64,000 nucleotides of DNA from NCBI GenBank assembly GCA_946478235.1, contig CAMLBF010000002.1, forward strand, positions 124,001 through 188,000, read 5' to 3'. Each line of letters starts with the position of its first letter. The stretch's first letter is position 1. This document shows positions 18,026 to 27,807 of the stretch, piece after piece. The position numbers and the translations under genes were made by a program. The stretch comes from an uncultured Bartonella sp. (lineage in GTDB: Bacteria; Pseudomonadota; Alphaproteobacteria; Rhizobiales; Rhizobiaceae). A model generated the notes under the pieces. The model did not search any database, was not told where the DNA came from, and saw only the letters and a list, made by a program, of their open reading frames with translations.

Positions 18026-21000
18026 CTACACCAGCTCAACATCAACAACCCCTTGCAAAGCTTTCATTGCGCCGGCCACCTGTGGCGTAACGCGATATTT
18101 CTGTGGTAGCGATATTTCAACTTCGCGGGCGCCATTATTCTGAATAATAACAAGCCCCACATCGCCATCGCCACCTTTTTCCAAGCTTTTGCCAATCTCT
18201 TCAACCATTAAAGCATCACGTAAAAATATCCGCATGGTTTTATGAATACGCTCGGCCTCATGTTCCAGCGATTGAACGGTTTGGATCCGCAAACTGATAC
18301 CTTCAGGGCGGTTTTCCGCTGCGACAGTTATAACAACAGATTGGCCTGGCTCAAGCATATCCCCATATGTATTGAGCCCTTCAGAAAAGAGTATTGCCTC
18401 ATATTGCCCAGTTGAATCAGAAAACTGGATAATTCCCATTTTCTTACCAGATTTGGTTTTTCTAACCTGTTTGGCACTGACAGTACCAGCCAATCGCCCT
18501 GCACTTGCCCCTTTGCGCACTGCATTGGAAAAATTACTCCAATTCTGAACACGCATTTTTTGTAAAACATCGACATATTCATCAAGCGGATGCGCCGAAA
18601 GATAAAAGCCAATGGCCTGAAATTCCAGATGCAGCTTTTCTGATGGTAACCAAGGTTTTGTATGCGGCAAAATCAATGGTTCTTTTGGACCATCACTCAT
18701 GCCGAAAATATCTGTTTGCCCACTACGGCTATCTTCCATGAAACGCTGTGATCGCGCATTGATAACTTCAATACCTGCTACCAATACCTCACGCGGAATA
18801 TTGAAACAATCAAATGCACCCGCATGAATAAGGCTTTCCATTACTCTTTTATTGACAATGCGAGGATCAGTTCTTTCGCAAAAATCTTCCAAATCAACAA
18901 AAGGTTTGTCACCGCGTTTTTCAACAATGTGGTTTACCGCTGGTTCGCCCACACCTTTAATAGCTGCTAATGAGTAATAGATCTTTTTATCGCCCACTTC
19001 AAAAGCACGGTAAGAGGTTTGTACCGATGGTGGAACAACCTCAATGCCGAGTCTGGTTGCTTCACGCCTAAAATCATTAAGCTTATCGGTATTTCCCATA
19101 TCATAGGTCATGGAAGCGGCCAAAAACTCCACCGGATAATGGGCTTTCATATAGGCCGTCTGATATGAAACAACAGCATAAGCGGCGGCATGCGACTTAT
19201 TGAAACCATAATCGGCAAATTTAGCCAATAAGTCGAAAATTGTGTTGGCCTGATTTTTATTGACACCGCGTTCTACCGCGCCATCCACAAAGTGGCCTCT
19301 TTGACGTTCCATTTCTTCATGGATTTTTTTACCCATGGCGCGTCTTAAAAGATCAGCTTCGCCAAGAGAATAACCGGCAAGAACCTGTGCAATCTGCATC
19401 ACCTGTTCCTGATAGACAATAACGCCTTGTGTTTCCTTGACGAGATAATCAATTTTCGGGTGAATGGAGGCAATCTCTTCTTGTCCGTGCTTACGGGCAA
19501 TATAGGTTGGAATGTTTTCCATTGGACCCGGACGATAAAGCGCAACCAAGGCGATAATATCCTCAATGCGGTCAGGCTTCATGCCGATGAGTGCCTTGCG
19601 CATACCTGCACTTTCCACCTGAAATACACCAACGGTTTCACCGCGTGTCAACATTTCATAAGTTAGTTTATCATCAAGCGGAATATGTGAGAGATCAATA
19701 TCTATGCCGCGTCGAGCAACAAAATCGACAGCAGTTTTCAAAACGGTCAGTGTTTTCAAGCCGAGAAAGTCAAACTTGACCAAGCCGGCTTTTTCAACAA
19801 ATTTCATATTAAATTGTGTTACCGGCATATTAGAGCGCGGATCGCGATACATCGGAACAAGTTGCCATAAAGGTCGGTCACCAATCACAATACCGGCGGC
19901 GTGGGTCGATGTCTGTCGATAAAGCCCTTCAAGCTGCATGGCTATATCCAGCAATCTGCCAACTAAAGGATCTTTCTGCTTTTCTTCTTCAAATTTCGGC
20001 TCATCTTTAACCGCTTTTGAAAGCTCTATATTGCTACCCGGTGCTTGAGGAACAAGTTTTGATAAATAATCCACCTGCCGGTATGGCATTTCAAGAACGC
20101 GTCCGACATCCCGCAGAACCACCCTTGCCTGCAACTTGCCCAAGGCAATAATTTGAGCCACTTGTTCATGGCCATATTTTGCTTGAACGTAACGAATAAC
20201 TTCTTCCCGTCGATCCTGACAAAAATCAACGTCAAAGTCCGGCATTGAAACACGTTCCGGATTCAAGAAACGTTCAAAAAGCAATGAAAACCTTAAAGGA
20301 TCAATATCCGTAATTGTCAAAGCATAGGCAACCAAGGAACCAGCACCCGAACCACGCCCTGGCCCAACGGGGATATCATGGGCTTTTGCCCATTTGATAA
20401 AGTCAGAAACGATAAGAAAATATCCTGGAAACTGCATACGCGTTATGATGGACATCTCGTATTCGAGCCTCTCCTCATAATCTTTAACCGTATATCCTTC
20501 CGCTATGCCAGCGGTTTCCAAACGCATTTTCAAGCCATCACGCGCTTGACGTATCAGCTCATCAGCTTCAGCCTGCACCGCTGCCTCTGGATCATCCGAT
20601 TGCCCTGTAAAACGAGGCAAAATCGGTTTTCTTGTCGGTGTATAAGCATGACAGCGCATTGCTATTTCGACAGTATTATCCAATGCCTCTGGAAGGTCGG
20701 AAAATAGTTCGACCATTTCGTTCTGGCTTTTTAGATAATGATCTGGCGTAACACGGCGCCTATCAGGATTGGATACAATTTGTCCTTCAGCGATGGCTAA
20801 AAGGGCATCATGCGCTTCGTAACCTTCTCTATCTTTGAAAAAAGCCTCATTGGTTGCAACAAGCGGAATATTATATTGATAAGCCAGTTCAACAAGTTCG
20901 GTTTCAACCGCACGATCATAGTTGCCGTGCCTTTGTAATTCCACATATAGACGATCGCCAAAAATAGTTTTCAAGCGTTCAAGCCGTTCAACCGCGCGGT

Positions 21001-21514
21001 CTTTTTTGCCTTCTGACAAGGCACTATTGATTGGCCCACCTGCACCACCTGTTAAGGCAATAATGCCTTCTCCTAGGTCATTTAACCAATCAATATGTGC
21101 ATTGACCGGATCTGTTTCCTGTTTTTCAAGATAAGCACGGCTAACCAGATGAACTAGATTGTTATAACCGTCTTCTGTAGCGGCATATAGAATTATCGAC
21201 GTGAAATCCGATGGATAACGCCATTTGGTTACACGGGGATCATACCCGTCATCTTCAAAGTCGATTGCCAATTGGCAACCGATGATTGGTTGCACCCCAC
21301 TGGAAAAGCAATATTGTGAAAACTCCAAGGCACCAAACAGATTGTTGGTATCCGTGATTGCAATGGCGGGTTCATGATCTTTCACCGCATGCTTGATGAT
21401 ATCTTTTACCTTTAACGCACCTTCCAACAAAGAATAAGCGGAATGTACTCTTAGGTGAATAAAGCGAGGGCGTTCAATCGTCTCGCTTTGTTTATCATTT
21501 ACTTCGCTTGCCAC
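18026..21514 (-). CDS. dnaE: DNA polymerase III alpha subunit
   Basis: Replicative polymerase catalytic subunit, 1162 residues, as in other alphaproteobacteria. The N-terminal PHP domain begins at FIHLRVHSAYSLLEGALKV (about 18-36). The polymerase active site includes GPGRGSGAGSLVAYAL and MPDFDVDFCQDRREEVI (catalytic Asp pair near residues 440-445). The helix-hairpin-helix and OB-fold regions follow, with AGTVSAKQVRKTKSGKKMG in the OB domain near residue 1020. It is a DnaE1-type sequence rather than the DnaE2/ImuC type, judging by the intact C-terminal clamp/tau-binding region. It stands alone between a convergent metC and a long gene-free region. Confidence 0.97.
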   Translation of the reverse strand: MASEVNDKQSETIERPRFIHLRVHSAYSLLEGALKVKDIIKHAVKDHEPAIAITDTNNLFGALEFSQYCFSSGVQPIIGCQLAIDFEDDGYDPRVTKWRYPSDFTSIILYAATEDGYNNLVHLVSRAYLEKQETDPVNAHIDWLNDLGEGIIALTGGAGGPINSALSEGKKDRAVERLERLKTIFGDRLYVELQRHGNYDRAVETELVELAYQYNIPLVATNEAFFKDREGYEAHDALLAIAEGQIVSNPDRRRVTPDHYLKSQNEMVELFSDLPEALDNTVEIAMRCHAYTPTRKPILPRFTGQSDDPEAAVQAEADELIRQARDGLKMRLETAGIAEGYTVKDYEERLEYEMSIITRMQFPGYFLIVSDFIKWAKAHDIPVGPGRGSGAGSLVAYALTITDIDPLRFSLLFERFLNPERVSMPDFDVDFCQDRREEVIRYVQAKYGHEQVAQIIALGKLQARVVLRDVGRVLEMPYRQVDYLSKLVPQAPGSNIELSKAVKDEPKFEEEKQKDPLVGRLLDIAMQLEGLYRQTSTHAAGIVIGDRPLWQLVPMYRDPRSNMPVTQFNMKFVEKAGLVKFDFLGLKTLTVLKTAVDFVARRGIDIDLSHIPLDDKLTYEMLTRGETVGVFQVESAGMRKALIGMKPDRIEDIIALVALYRPGPMENIPTYIARKHGQEEIASIHPKIDYLVKETQGVIVYQEQVMQIAQVLAGYSLGEADLLRRAMGKKIHEEMERQRGHFVDGAVERGVNKNQANTIFDLLAKFADYGFNKSHAAAYAVVSYQTAYMKAHYPVEFLAASMTYDMGNTDKLNDFRREATRLGIEVVPPSVQTSYRAFEVGDKKIYYSLAAIKGVGEPAVNHIVEKRGDKPFVDLEDFCERTDPRIVNKRVMESLIHAGAFDCFNIPREVLVAGIEVINARSQRFMEDSRSGQTDIFGMSDGPKEPLILPHTKPWLPSEKLHLEFQAIGFYLSAHPLDEYVDVLQKMRVQNWSNFSNAVRKGASAGRLAGTVSAKQVRKTKSGKKMGIIQFSDSTGQYEAILFSEGLNTYGDMLEPGQSVVITVAAENRPEGISLRIQTVQSLEHEAERIHKTMRIFLRDALMVEEIGKSLEKGGDGDVGLVIIQNNGAREVEISLPQKYRVTPQVAGAMKALQGVVDVELV

Positions 21515-22377
21515 GTTTCATCTTTCTCAGTGGAAATTTACAGCCAACCAACAACTTTACCTATTTTACCATAGTTGGTTAAAAGTTAAAGTTTCTTCGC
21601 CGCTTATATTTCGCCGCTTATATGCTGGCATATGACCATATAGTAATGCGCAACCAATCGAAACAGTGCATTGATCTTTCATCACGTCAAAATGTTGTCA
21701 GCCATATGCCTATTGTGGCAACAAACAAACCTACAGAAACAAAGGACAAGATATCATATAAAATATCGGACATTATAGGCTCCTTTCATGATATGTATAT
21801 CTTATGTTCTATTTTTGTTCTTATTGCAACAGCACTATCAACAAAACAGTTAACAAAAGGTTTAAGTGATGTTGGTTTATAACGCCCCAAATTTATTCCG
21901 ATTTATAAAGACCTGATTTGTTACGTGTCTTTGACGCCCTTTGGAAAACTTTACCAAACGCAATCCGTGTTTCCTGCCTTATTGCAATCTTATGCATTTT
22001 GATTATCGAACAGTTTATGTTTCAACTACGGCTATCATACCCTAACAGCTTGGGGAGGCATAACCCAATAGCTTTCATGACGGTTGGATTGCAGATTGTA
22101 TGAGAGGTGAATGGTAGATTGAGTGACGGCCGTATTATGGATTGTGTGGGAGCGGATTGCCCGTTACTGAAGTTGACTATTTCAGAACCTTAGATCGTCG
22201 CGTAATCTGTTTTGATATGCCATCTGAAAAAGCTTGATAATTTTGAGGTGTTTTTCCAAGTCATAGTTGAAGAAACTCACCAAATAACGACTTATACACA
22301 ATTAGTGCCATGACCTTGAGTGCTATTATCGTTTTCCATACTAGCAATATTGCCGATAGATCATTAAATTTAGTTAT
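21515..22377. other. 863-base region without a recognisable gene
   Basis: Between the divergent dnaE and recG starts. The open frames here (for instance 21622-21882) have no recognisable motif, no good ribosome-binding site and mixed codon use, so I do not call them. The sequence contains a perfect 14-base tandem doublet (21596-21623). Around 22080-22170 GGATTG-containing words recur loosely. No tRNA cloverleaf or strong terminator was seen. Confidence 0.5.
21596..21623. repeat. Perfect 14-base tandem doublet
   Basis: TTCGCCGCTTATAT occurs twice without a gap (21596-21609 and 21610-21623), about 80 bases upstream of the dnaE start codon. Perfect identity suggests a recent duplication. Confidence 0.9.
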
Positions 22378-24486
22378 ATGCGTCCATCATTACTCGACCC
22401 GTTTTTTATTTCAGTACGTCGCCTATCGGGCATTGGCCCGAAGGTTTGTGGTTTGTTATGCAAGCTTTTGAATATTGATCCGACAAAGGACGAGCCGCGC
22501 ATTATTGATCTTCTTCAATTAATGCCACATTCGGTCATTGATCGCAGACACCGCCCAGGGGTAGCCTTTGCCCGTGATGGAGCCGTTAATACGGTGGAAA
22601 TTGTCATTGACCAGCATCAACCACCGCCTGCAACGCAACGCCATTTGCCCTATCGCATTATTGCTCATGATGATACCGGTGAAATAACGCTGGTGTTTTT
22701 CCACGCCCAAAGATCATGGCTTGAAAAGCAATTTCCCGAAGGCATGAAGATTATAGCATCAGGCAAAGTGGAATGGTTTAATAACAGGCTTTCAATGGTG
22801 CATCCTGACTATATGGTGCAAGCCAATGACACCGCCCAACTTCCGTTAATTGAACCAATCTATCCACTCACCGCAGGATTATCCGGTAAAGTACTCAGAC
22901 GCGCTATTGTTGAAGCAATTGATAAAATACCACTTCTTCCTGAATGGATGGACACAAGCCTAAAAAACCAACAGAATTTCCCGTCTTTTGGCGTAGCTTT
23001 ACGGCGTATCCATAGTCCTATTGATCCGGCAGATCTGTTGCCTGATAGCGTTGCGAGAAAAAGGCTTGCTTATGATGAATTGCTTGCCGGTCAATTGGCT
23101 TTGGGATTAGCGAGAAATAGAACAAAAAAATTGCCTGGCCGTTCTATTCCACTCAAAAACACCTACACAGAAAAATTGCAACAATTATTGCCATTTACGT
23201 TAACCAGTGGGCAAAACCAAGCCATTGCCGAGATTGCGCATGACCTTGCTTCGCCTGACAGAATGTTACGACTTCTGCAAGGTGATGTTGGGTCTGGCAA
23301 AACAGCTGTAGCACTTATGGCCATGGCGCAAGTTGCTGAAAACAACGGGCAATCCGCATTAATGGCGCCGACAGAAGTTTTGGCACGGCAGCATTATGCT
23401 ACCATTGAACCTTTGGCCAAACAGCTCGGCTTAGAGGTTGCACTGTTAACCGGCCGAGAAAAAGGAAAAGCACGCGAAGCTATTCTTGAAAATATTCGCA
23501 ATGGAAAAACCTCGATTGTTATTGGCACACATGCCTTGATTCAGGAAGGTGTCGATTATCATGATCTGTGTTTGGCTATAATTGACGAACAGCATCGTTT
23601 TGGCGTTCATCAGCGATTGGGGCTATCGTCAAAAGGTCAAATGCCGGATATGCTGGTCATGACAGCGACGCCTATTCCACGCACCTTAGTGCTTACGGCA
23701 TTTGGCGACATGGATGTTTCCAAATTGATGGAAAAGCCAGCTGGTAGAAAGCCGATTGTTACGGCTACCCTTTCAGACGAGAGATTGCATGAGTTAATTG
23801 CCAGAGTAGAAGTGGCGTTAAAGCGTGGTGACAAATTATATTGGATTTGTCCATTGGTTGAAGAATCCGAAGTTTTGGATCTTACCTCCGTGCAAGATCG
23901 TTTTGAAAGTTTACGTGCGCATTTCGGTGATATTATTGGTTTGGTTCATGGAAAAATGCCGGCAGCAGAAAAAGATGCCGCCATGCAAGACTTCAAAGAG
24001 GGAAAAACGCGGCTTCTGGTTGCAACAACCGTTATAGAAGTTGGTGTGGACGTGCCAGACGCATCTATTATCATTATCGAACATGCTGAGCGGTTTGGCT
24101 TATCGCAACTTCACCAATTAAGAGGCAGAGTTGGACGCGGCGACAAACCGTCTTCATGCATACTTTTGTACAAAGGCCCAATTGGAAAGACAGCACAAGC
24201 CCGTTTAAATGTTATGCGCGAAACGCAAGATGGTTTTCGTATTGCGGAAGAAGATCTGAAACTTCGTGGTGAAGGTGAATTATTGGGAACACGACAATCT
24301 GGTATACCAGACTACCATATGGCTGACCTTGAAATTCACGGCGACTTGCTGCCCATAGCCAGAAAAGATGCACGGCTTATCCTAGAAAAAGATCCTAAAT
24401 TGTTGAGCGAACGTGGCGAGGCTTTACGTCTGATGCTTTACTTGTTCCGTCAGGACGATGCTATCAAGCTTCTAAGAGCAGGTTGA
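22378..24486 (+). CDS. recG: ATP-dependent DNA helicase RecG
   Basis: Branch-migrating helicase that rescues stalled replication forks. 702 residues, typical for alphaproteobacteria. The N-terminal wedge/OB domain (about 60-165, with RIIAHDDTGEITLVFFHAQ) is followed by superfamily 2 motifs: LLQGDVGSGKTAVALMAMAQ (Walker A, near residue 300), IIDEQHRFGVHQR (DEQH box), MTATPIPRTL (motif III) and the C-terminal HQLRGRVGRGDKPSSCILLY (motif VI). The ATG at 22378 starts MRPSLLDPFF. The stop is followed after two bases by the start of the next gene, so the two genes are co-transcribed. Confidence 0.96.
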   Translation: MRPSLLDPFFISVRRLSGIGPKVCGLLCKLLNIDPTKDEPRIIDLLQLMPHSVIDRRHRPGVAFARDGAVNTVEIVIDQHQPPPATQRHLPYRIIAHDDTGEITLVFFHAQRSWLEKQFPEGMKIIASGKVEWFNNRLSMVHPDYMVQANDTAQLPLIEPIYPLTAGLSGKVLRRAIVEAIDKIPLLPEWMDTSLKNQQNFPSFGVALRRIHSPIDPADLLPDSVARKRLAYDELLAGQLALGLARNRTKKLPGRSIPLKNTYTEKLQQLLPFTLTSGQNQAIAEIAHDLASPDRMLRLLQGDVGSGKTAVALMAMAQVAENNGQSALMAPTEVLARQHYATIEPLAKQLGLEVALLTGREKGKAREAILENIRNGKTSIVIGTHALIQEGVDYHDLCLAIIDEQHRFGVHQRLGLSSKGQMPDMLVMTATPIPRTLVLTAFGDMDVSKLMEKPAGRKPIVTATLSDERLHELIARVEVALKRGDKLYWICPLVEESEVLDLTSVQDRFESLRAHFGDIIGLVHGKMPAAEKDAAMQDFKEGKTRLLVATTVIEVGVDVPDASIIIIEHAERFGLSQLHQLRGRVGRGDKPSSCILLYKGPIGKTAQARLNVMRETQDGFRIAEEDLKLRGEGELLGTRQSGIPDYHMADLEIHGDLLPIARKDARLILEKDPKLLSERGEALRLMLYLFRQDDAIKLLRAG

Positions 24487-24488
24487 TA

Positions 24489-25406
24489 ATGAAAAAATTC
24501 AAAAAAAATCATATTATAACACCGTTATTGATTGCTCTTACGGGGCTGATTGTTACTGTGGGCAGCGTATTTTTGTTCAAGCAATCTTCCATTCCTGAAA
24601 AAACGCCAGACAAAACAGAACCGACACAATCCCGTTCCAATCAGCAATCAGAGCCAGCAACAACAAAAACCCCAGCGAAAACAGACAATCAAGAAAACAG
24701 TCCTGCAATCACTAAAGAACAGACGTTTTGCACACGTCAAACTTTTGAAAATAAGTCCTATATTGTCTGCGAGGTTGATCCTAAAGAGTATCACATCGGC
24801 CTATTTCTTAATGATAGCGCTGGTAGACCCTATAATTATTTTAGAAATGTTGAAAAAATGCTTGCTGCACGTGGGCAAAAATTGGCTTTTGCTGTCAATG
24901 GCGGCATGTACCATAAGGATTTTTCAGCCGTAGGGCTTTATGTCGAAGATGGCAAACAATTACACGCGTTATCGACAAAAGATGGCCCAGGTAATTTTCA
25001 TATGAAGCCTAATGGTATCTTCTTTATAGAGGACAATAAAGCCGGTGTATTAGAAACGGAAGCCTATCAAAAAGCAGGAATAAAACCCGATTTGGCCACA
25101 CAATCTGGTCCTATGTTGGTTATTGAAAACAAAATTCATCCGCGTTTCATACCAAATTCACCATTTCTTGAATATCGCAATGGTGTCGGCGTGACAGCGG
25201 AAGGGCTGGTATTCTTTGTTAATTCCGAAGACAAAGTGAACTTTGATGAATTTGCGCGGTTTTTCCGCGATCGTTTAAAAACGCCAAATGCGCTCTTCCT
25301 TGATGGATCAATATCGAGCTTATACGCACCAGAAATGAAACGTTACGATTGGTGGTATAGTTTAGGCCCCATTATCGGCATCATTGTTAAAAAAGGCGTT
25401 GAGTAG
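24489..25406 (+). CDS. Membrane-anchored phosphodiester glycosidase family protein
   Basis: 305 residues. A positively charged start (MKKFKKNH) and one hydrophobic segment (about 8-32) anchor it to the membrane or act as an uncleaved signal. A low-complexity linker of Pro/Thr/Gln/Lys (about 35-75) leads to a domain like that of N-acetylglucosamine-1-phosphodiester alpha-N-acetylglucosaminidase (NAGPA/PF09992). Matching parts are FAVNGGMYHKDFSAVGLYV, MKPNGIFFI, ATQSGPMLV, RNGVGVTAEG, FLDGSISSLYAP and LGPIIGIIV. The bacterial substrate is unknown; an envelope sugar-phosphate is plausible. It starts two bases after recG. Its last 25 or so codons are duplicated, decayed, at 25628-25735. Confidence 0.85.
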   Translation: MKKFKKNHIITPLLIALTGLIVTVGSVFLFKQSSIPEKTPDKTEPTQSRSNQQSEPATTKTPAKTDNQENSPAITKEQTFCTRQTFENKSYIVCEVDPKEYHIGLFLNDSAGRPYNYFRNVEKMLAARGQKLAFAVNGGMYHKDFSAVGLYVEDGKQLHALSTKDGPGNFHMKPNGIFFIEDNKAGVLETEAYQKAGIKPDLATQSGPMLVIENKIHPRFIPNSPFLEYRNGVGVTAEGLVFFVNSEDKVNFDEFARFFRDRLKTPNALFLDGSISSLYAPEMKRYDWWYSLGPIIGIIVKKGVE

Positions 25407-25616
25407 AATTCGGCAAACCAATCAAATACCGTTTAACTCTAAGATAACAGAGTACTACTCACCCTAAAAATAGATAATGCCCCTTGAACCTTAAAGCCCA
25501 AGGGGCTTTCAAATCATTATTCTACCGTGACAGACTTGGCCAAATTACGTGGCTGGTCAACATCTGTACCAAGCAGCACTGCTGTGTGATAAGCAATGAG
25601 CTGCACGGGAAATGCC
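25292..25616. repeat. Tandem duplication, copy 1 (glycosidase end + spacer + decayed glmS end)
   Basis: First of two adjacent units with a 325-base offset (ACGCACC at 25324 and 25649; the glmS stop TTA at 25517 and 25842). It contains the true 3' end of the glycosidase gene, its terminator, and a 100-base decayed copy of the glmS 3' end on the minus strand (25517-25616). The decayed copy differs from glmS at about 4 of 94 aligned bases. Boundaries are good to about 10 bases. Confidence 0.92.
25479..25509 (+). terminator. Terminator of the glycosidase gene (copy 1)
   Basis: GCCCCTTG (25479-25486) pairs with CAAGGGGC (25499-25506), followed by TTTC. Confidence 0.75.
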
Positions 25617-25941
25617 GCCCTTCCCTTATGGATCAATATCCAGCCTACACGCACCAGAAATGAAACGTTACGATTGGTGATATAGTTTAGGCCCCATTAT
25701 CGGCATTATTGTTGAAAAAGATGTTGAGCAGAATTTGGCAAAATAACCAAATACCGCTTAATCCTAAGATTGTAGAGTACTACTCTCGTTAAAAATAAAT
25801 AATGCTCCTTGAACCTTAAAGACCAAGGGGCATTCAAATCATTATTCTACCGTGACAGACTTGGCCAAATTACGTGGCTGGTCAACATCTGTACCAAGCA
25901 GCACCGCTGTATGATATGCAATAAGCTGCACGGGAACCGCA
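25617..25941. repeat. Tandem duplication, copy 2 (decayed glycosidase end + spacer + true glmS end)
   Basis: Second 325-base unit. A decayed glycosidase tail (25628-25735) has a premature TGA where the gene has a Trp codon, and the original TAG stop has become CAG. The spacer and hairpin are repeated, and the unit runs into the intact 3' end of glmS. Confidence 0.92.
25803..25832 (-). terminator. Terminator of glmS (copy 2)
   Basis: TGCTCCTTG (25803-25811) pairs with CAAGGGGCA (25824-25832) with one wobble pair. It sits just past the glmS stop on the minus strand; only a short T-rich tail follows. Confidence 0.65.
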
Positions 25942-27665
25942 TAGACAATCGGTGCAATAAATTCCGGTACATCAGGCATAATGATTGTCGAAAGACCATC
26001 AAGACCTGTTGCCGATGCACCATTCTTATCCGTAATCAAGATAACTCTGCCACCACGTGCGGCCACTTCCTGCAAGTTCGATACAGTTTTTTCAAACCAC
26101 TTATCATGTGGTGCCACAACGATAACCGGCATTGCTTCGTCAATCAAAGCAATTGGACCATGCTTCAATTCTCCGGCAGCATAGCCTTCCGCGTGGATAT
26201 AAGACAGTTCCTTAAGCTTCAACGCTCCTTCAAGTGCAATTGGATATGATGTACCGCGTCCGAGATATAATATATCCTTCACGTTCATGAGGTCTCGACA
26301 GATTTCTTCAATCTGTCCATTGAGCTTCAATACTTCCGTTACAATACGGGGAATTTCTGCGAGCTCTTTAACAAGCTTCTGCTCACCCTCATTGCTCAAT
26401 TTTCCACGTTGTTTTGCTGCCGATATGGCAACAGAGGCCAAAGTTGCCAATTGGCAAGTAAACGCTTTGGTAGAAGCGACACCAACTTCAGGCCCAGCCA
26501 ATGTTGGCAAAACAAAATCTGCTTCCCGTGCCATTGTTGATTCAGCAACATTGACAATTGCTGCTGTTTTTGACCCTTGCGACTTACAATAGCGCAATGA
26601 TGCCAAAGTGTCGGCTGTCTCACCCGATTGCGAGACAAACATTGCCAATGTATCAGCTGTCATTGGTGGTTCGCGATAGCGGAATTCAGATGCGACATCA
26701 TTGTCGACAACAAGACCTGCCAGATTTTCAAACCAATATCTTGCAACCAGTGTGGAATAGAAGGCCGTGCCGCAACTAGCAAAACTCAATCTGTTAATAT
26801 TCTTCCAATCGATCCCCTCGTCCACAGCACCAATCTTGTTATTTGCAAGGTCAAGATATCTTGCCAAAGTATGCGCGATAACTTCAGGTTGCTCGAACAT
26901 TTCTTTTTCCATGAAATGTCTATGATTTCCTTTGGAAACAAGAAATGCCGCGCCAGAAGATGTAGTCAATTCACGCTCGACAACACGATCCTGCGCATCA
27001 TAAATAGTGGCACTATTACGCGTAAGCACCACCCAGTCACCATCTTCCATATAACTGATTTTATTGGTGAAAGGTGCCAATGCGATTGCGTCAGAACCGA
27101 CATACATTTCCCCTTGCCCATAACCGATTGCAAGAGGTGGGCCAGAACGTGCGGCAATCATCAAATCATCTTCACCTTCAAAAATGAGGGCAACAGCAAA
27201 TGCACCACGCAATCTCTTTAAGCATGTGCGCATTGCTTCCTTCGGTGTCATTCCGCTTTTAATGGCTCTTGTAACAAGATGTGCCAAAGCTTCTGTATCT
27301 GTTTCCGTTTGAAACACATAACCTTCAGCCGTAAGCTCTTCACGTATTTCGGCAAAGTTTTCGATAATACCATTATGAACCACCGCAACCTTATCCGTCA
27401 TATGCGGATGCGCATTACGTTCCACCGGTGCTCCATGGCTTGCCCAGCGTGTGTGGCCAATTCCAATATTGCCTTCAAGGGGCGTTTTTTTCAATTTTTC
27501 TTCAAGGTGAACAAGCTTACCTTCAGCACGTAAACGGCCTAAATGCCCATGATCAACCGTTGCTATTCCCGCCGAATCATATCCGCGATATTCAAGCCTT
27601 TTCAAACCATCAACAAGCAATGGCGCAACAGCCTGTTTACCGAGGATGCCTATAATTCCACACAT
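25842..27665 (-). CDS. glmS: Glutamine--fructose-6-phosphate aminotransferase (isomerizing)
   Basis: Makes glucosamine 6-phosphate from fructose 6-phosphate and glutamine, the entry to UDP-GlcNAc for peptidoglycan and lipid A. 607 residues. The N-terminal class II glutaminase starts MCGIIGILG, so Cys2 becomes the nucleophile after Met removal; GHTRWASHG and RGAFAVALIFEG follow. Two SIS sugar-isomerase domains carry SCGTAFYSTLVARYW, SQSGETADTL and GRGTSYPIALEGALKLKELSY, ending with the family tail LAKSVTVE. glmU lies 142 bases upstream in the same direction, so both enzymes of the pathway are together. No glmS ribozyme is expected or seen. Confidence 0.98.
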   Translation of the reverse strand: MCGIIGILGKQAVAPLLVDGLKRLEYRGYDSAGIATVDHGHLGRLRAEGKLVHLEEKLKKTPLEGNIGIGHTRWASHGAPVERNAHPHMTDKVAVVHNGIIENFAEIREELTAEGYVFQTETDTEALAHLVTRAIKSGMTPKEAMRTCLKRLRGAFAVALIFEGEDDLMIAARSGPPLAIGYGQGEMYVGSDAIALAPFTNKISYMEDGDWVVLTRNSATIYDAQDRVVERELTTSSGAAFLVSKGNHRHFMEKEMFEQPEVIAHTLARYLDLANNKIGAVDEGIDWKNINRLSFASCGTAFYSTLVARYWFENLAGLVVDNDVASEFRYREPPMTADTLAMFVSQSGETADTLASLRYCKSQGSKTAAIVNVAESTMAREADFVLPTLAGPEVGVASTKAFTCQLATLASVAISAAKQRGKLSNEGEQKLVKELAEIPRIVTEVLKLNGQIEEICRDLMNVKDILYLGRGTSYPIALEGALKLKELSYIHAEGYAAGELKHGPIALIDEAMPVIVVAPHDKWFEKTVSNLQEVAARGGRVILITDKNGASATGLDGLSTIIMPDVPEFIAPIVYAVPVQLIAYHTAVLLGTDVDQPRNLAKSVTVE

Positions 27666-27807
27666 GCGAAAACTCCGAAATAATTTTAGGCGTTATTGTT
27701 ATGACAAAACTTATCATAACAAGTCATAAACTGATAGTTTCGATAGAACCAATCAAGTCACATATATATGCACTTGTCATAAAGCCACAAGAAGACCATG
27801 GCATAAA

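Noticed and set aside
21575..21590. CtrA-like site (TTAA pairs) near the dnaE start
   Set aside because: The spacing between TTAA words is three bases, not the seven of the full CtrA motif.
21622..21882. Plus-strand ORF of 86 codons upstream of recG
   Set aside because: No family, no good start signal, and it overlaps the 14-base doublet; it looks like a chance frame in AT-rich DNA.
22060..22170. GGATTG-rich stretch as another tandem array
   Set aside because: Unit length is not constant and matches are too short to separate from chance.
27666..27807. glmS ribozyme or GlmS-regulating RNA upstream of glmS
   Set aside because: The glmS ribozyme belongs to Firmicutes; the 142-base spacer is too short and shows no matching core.
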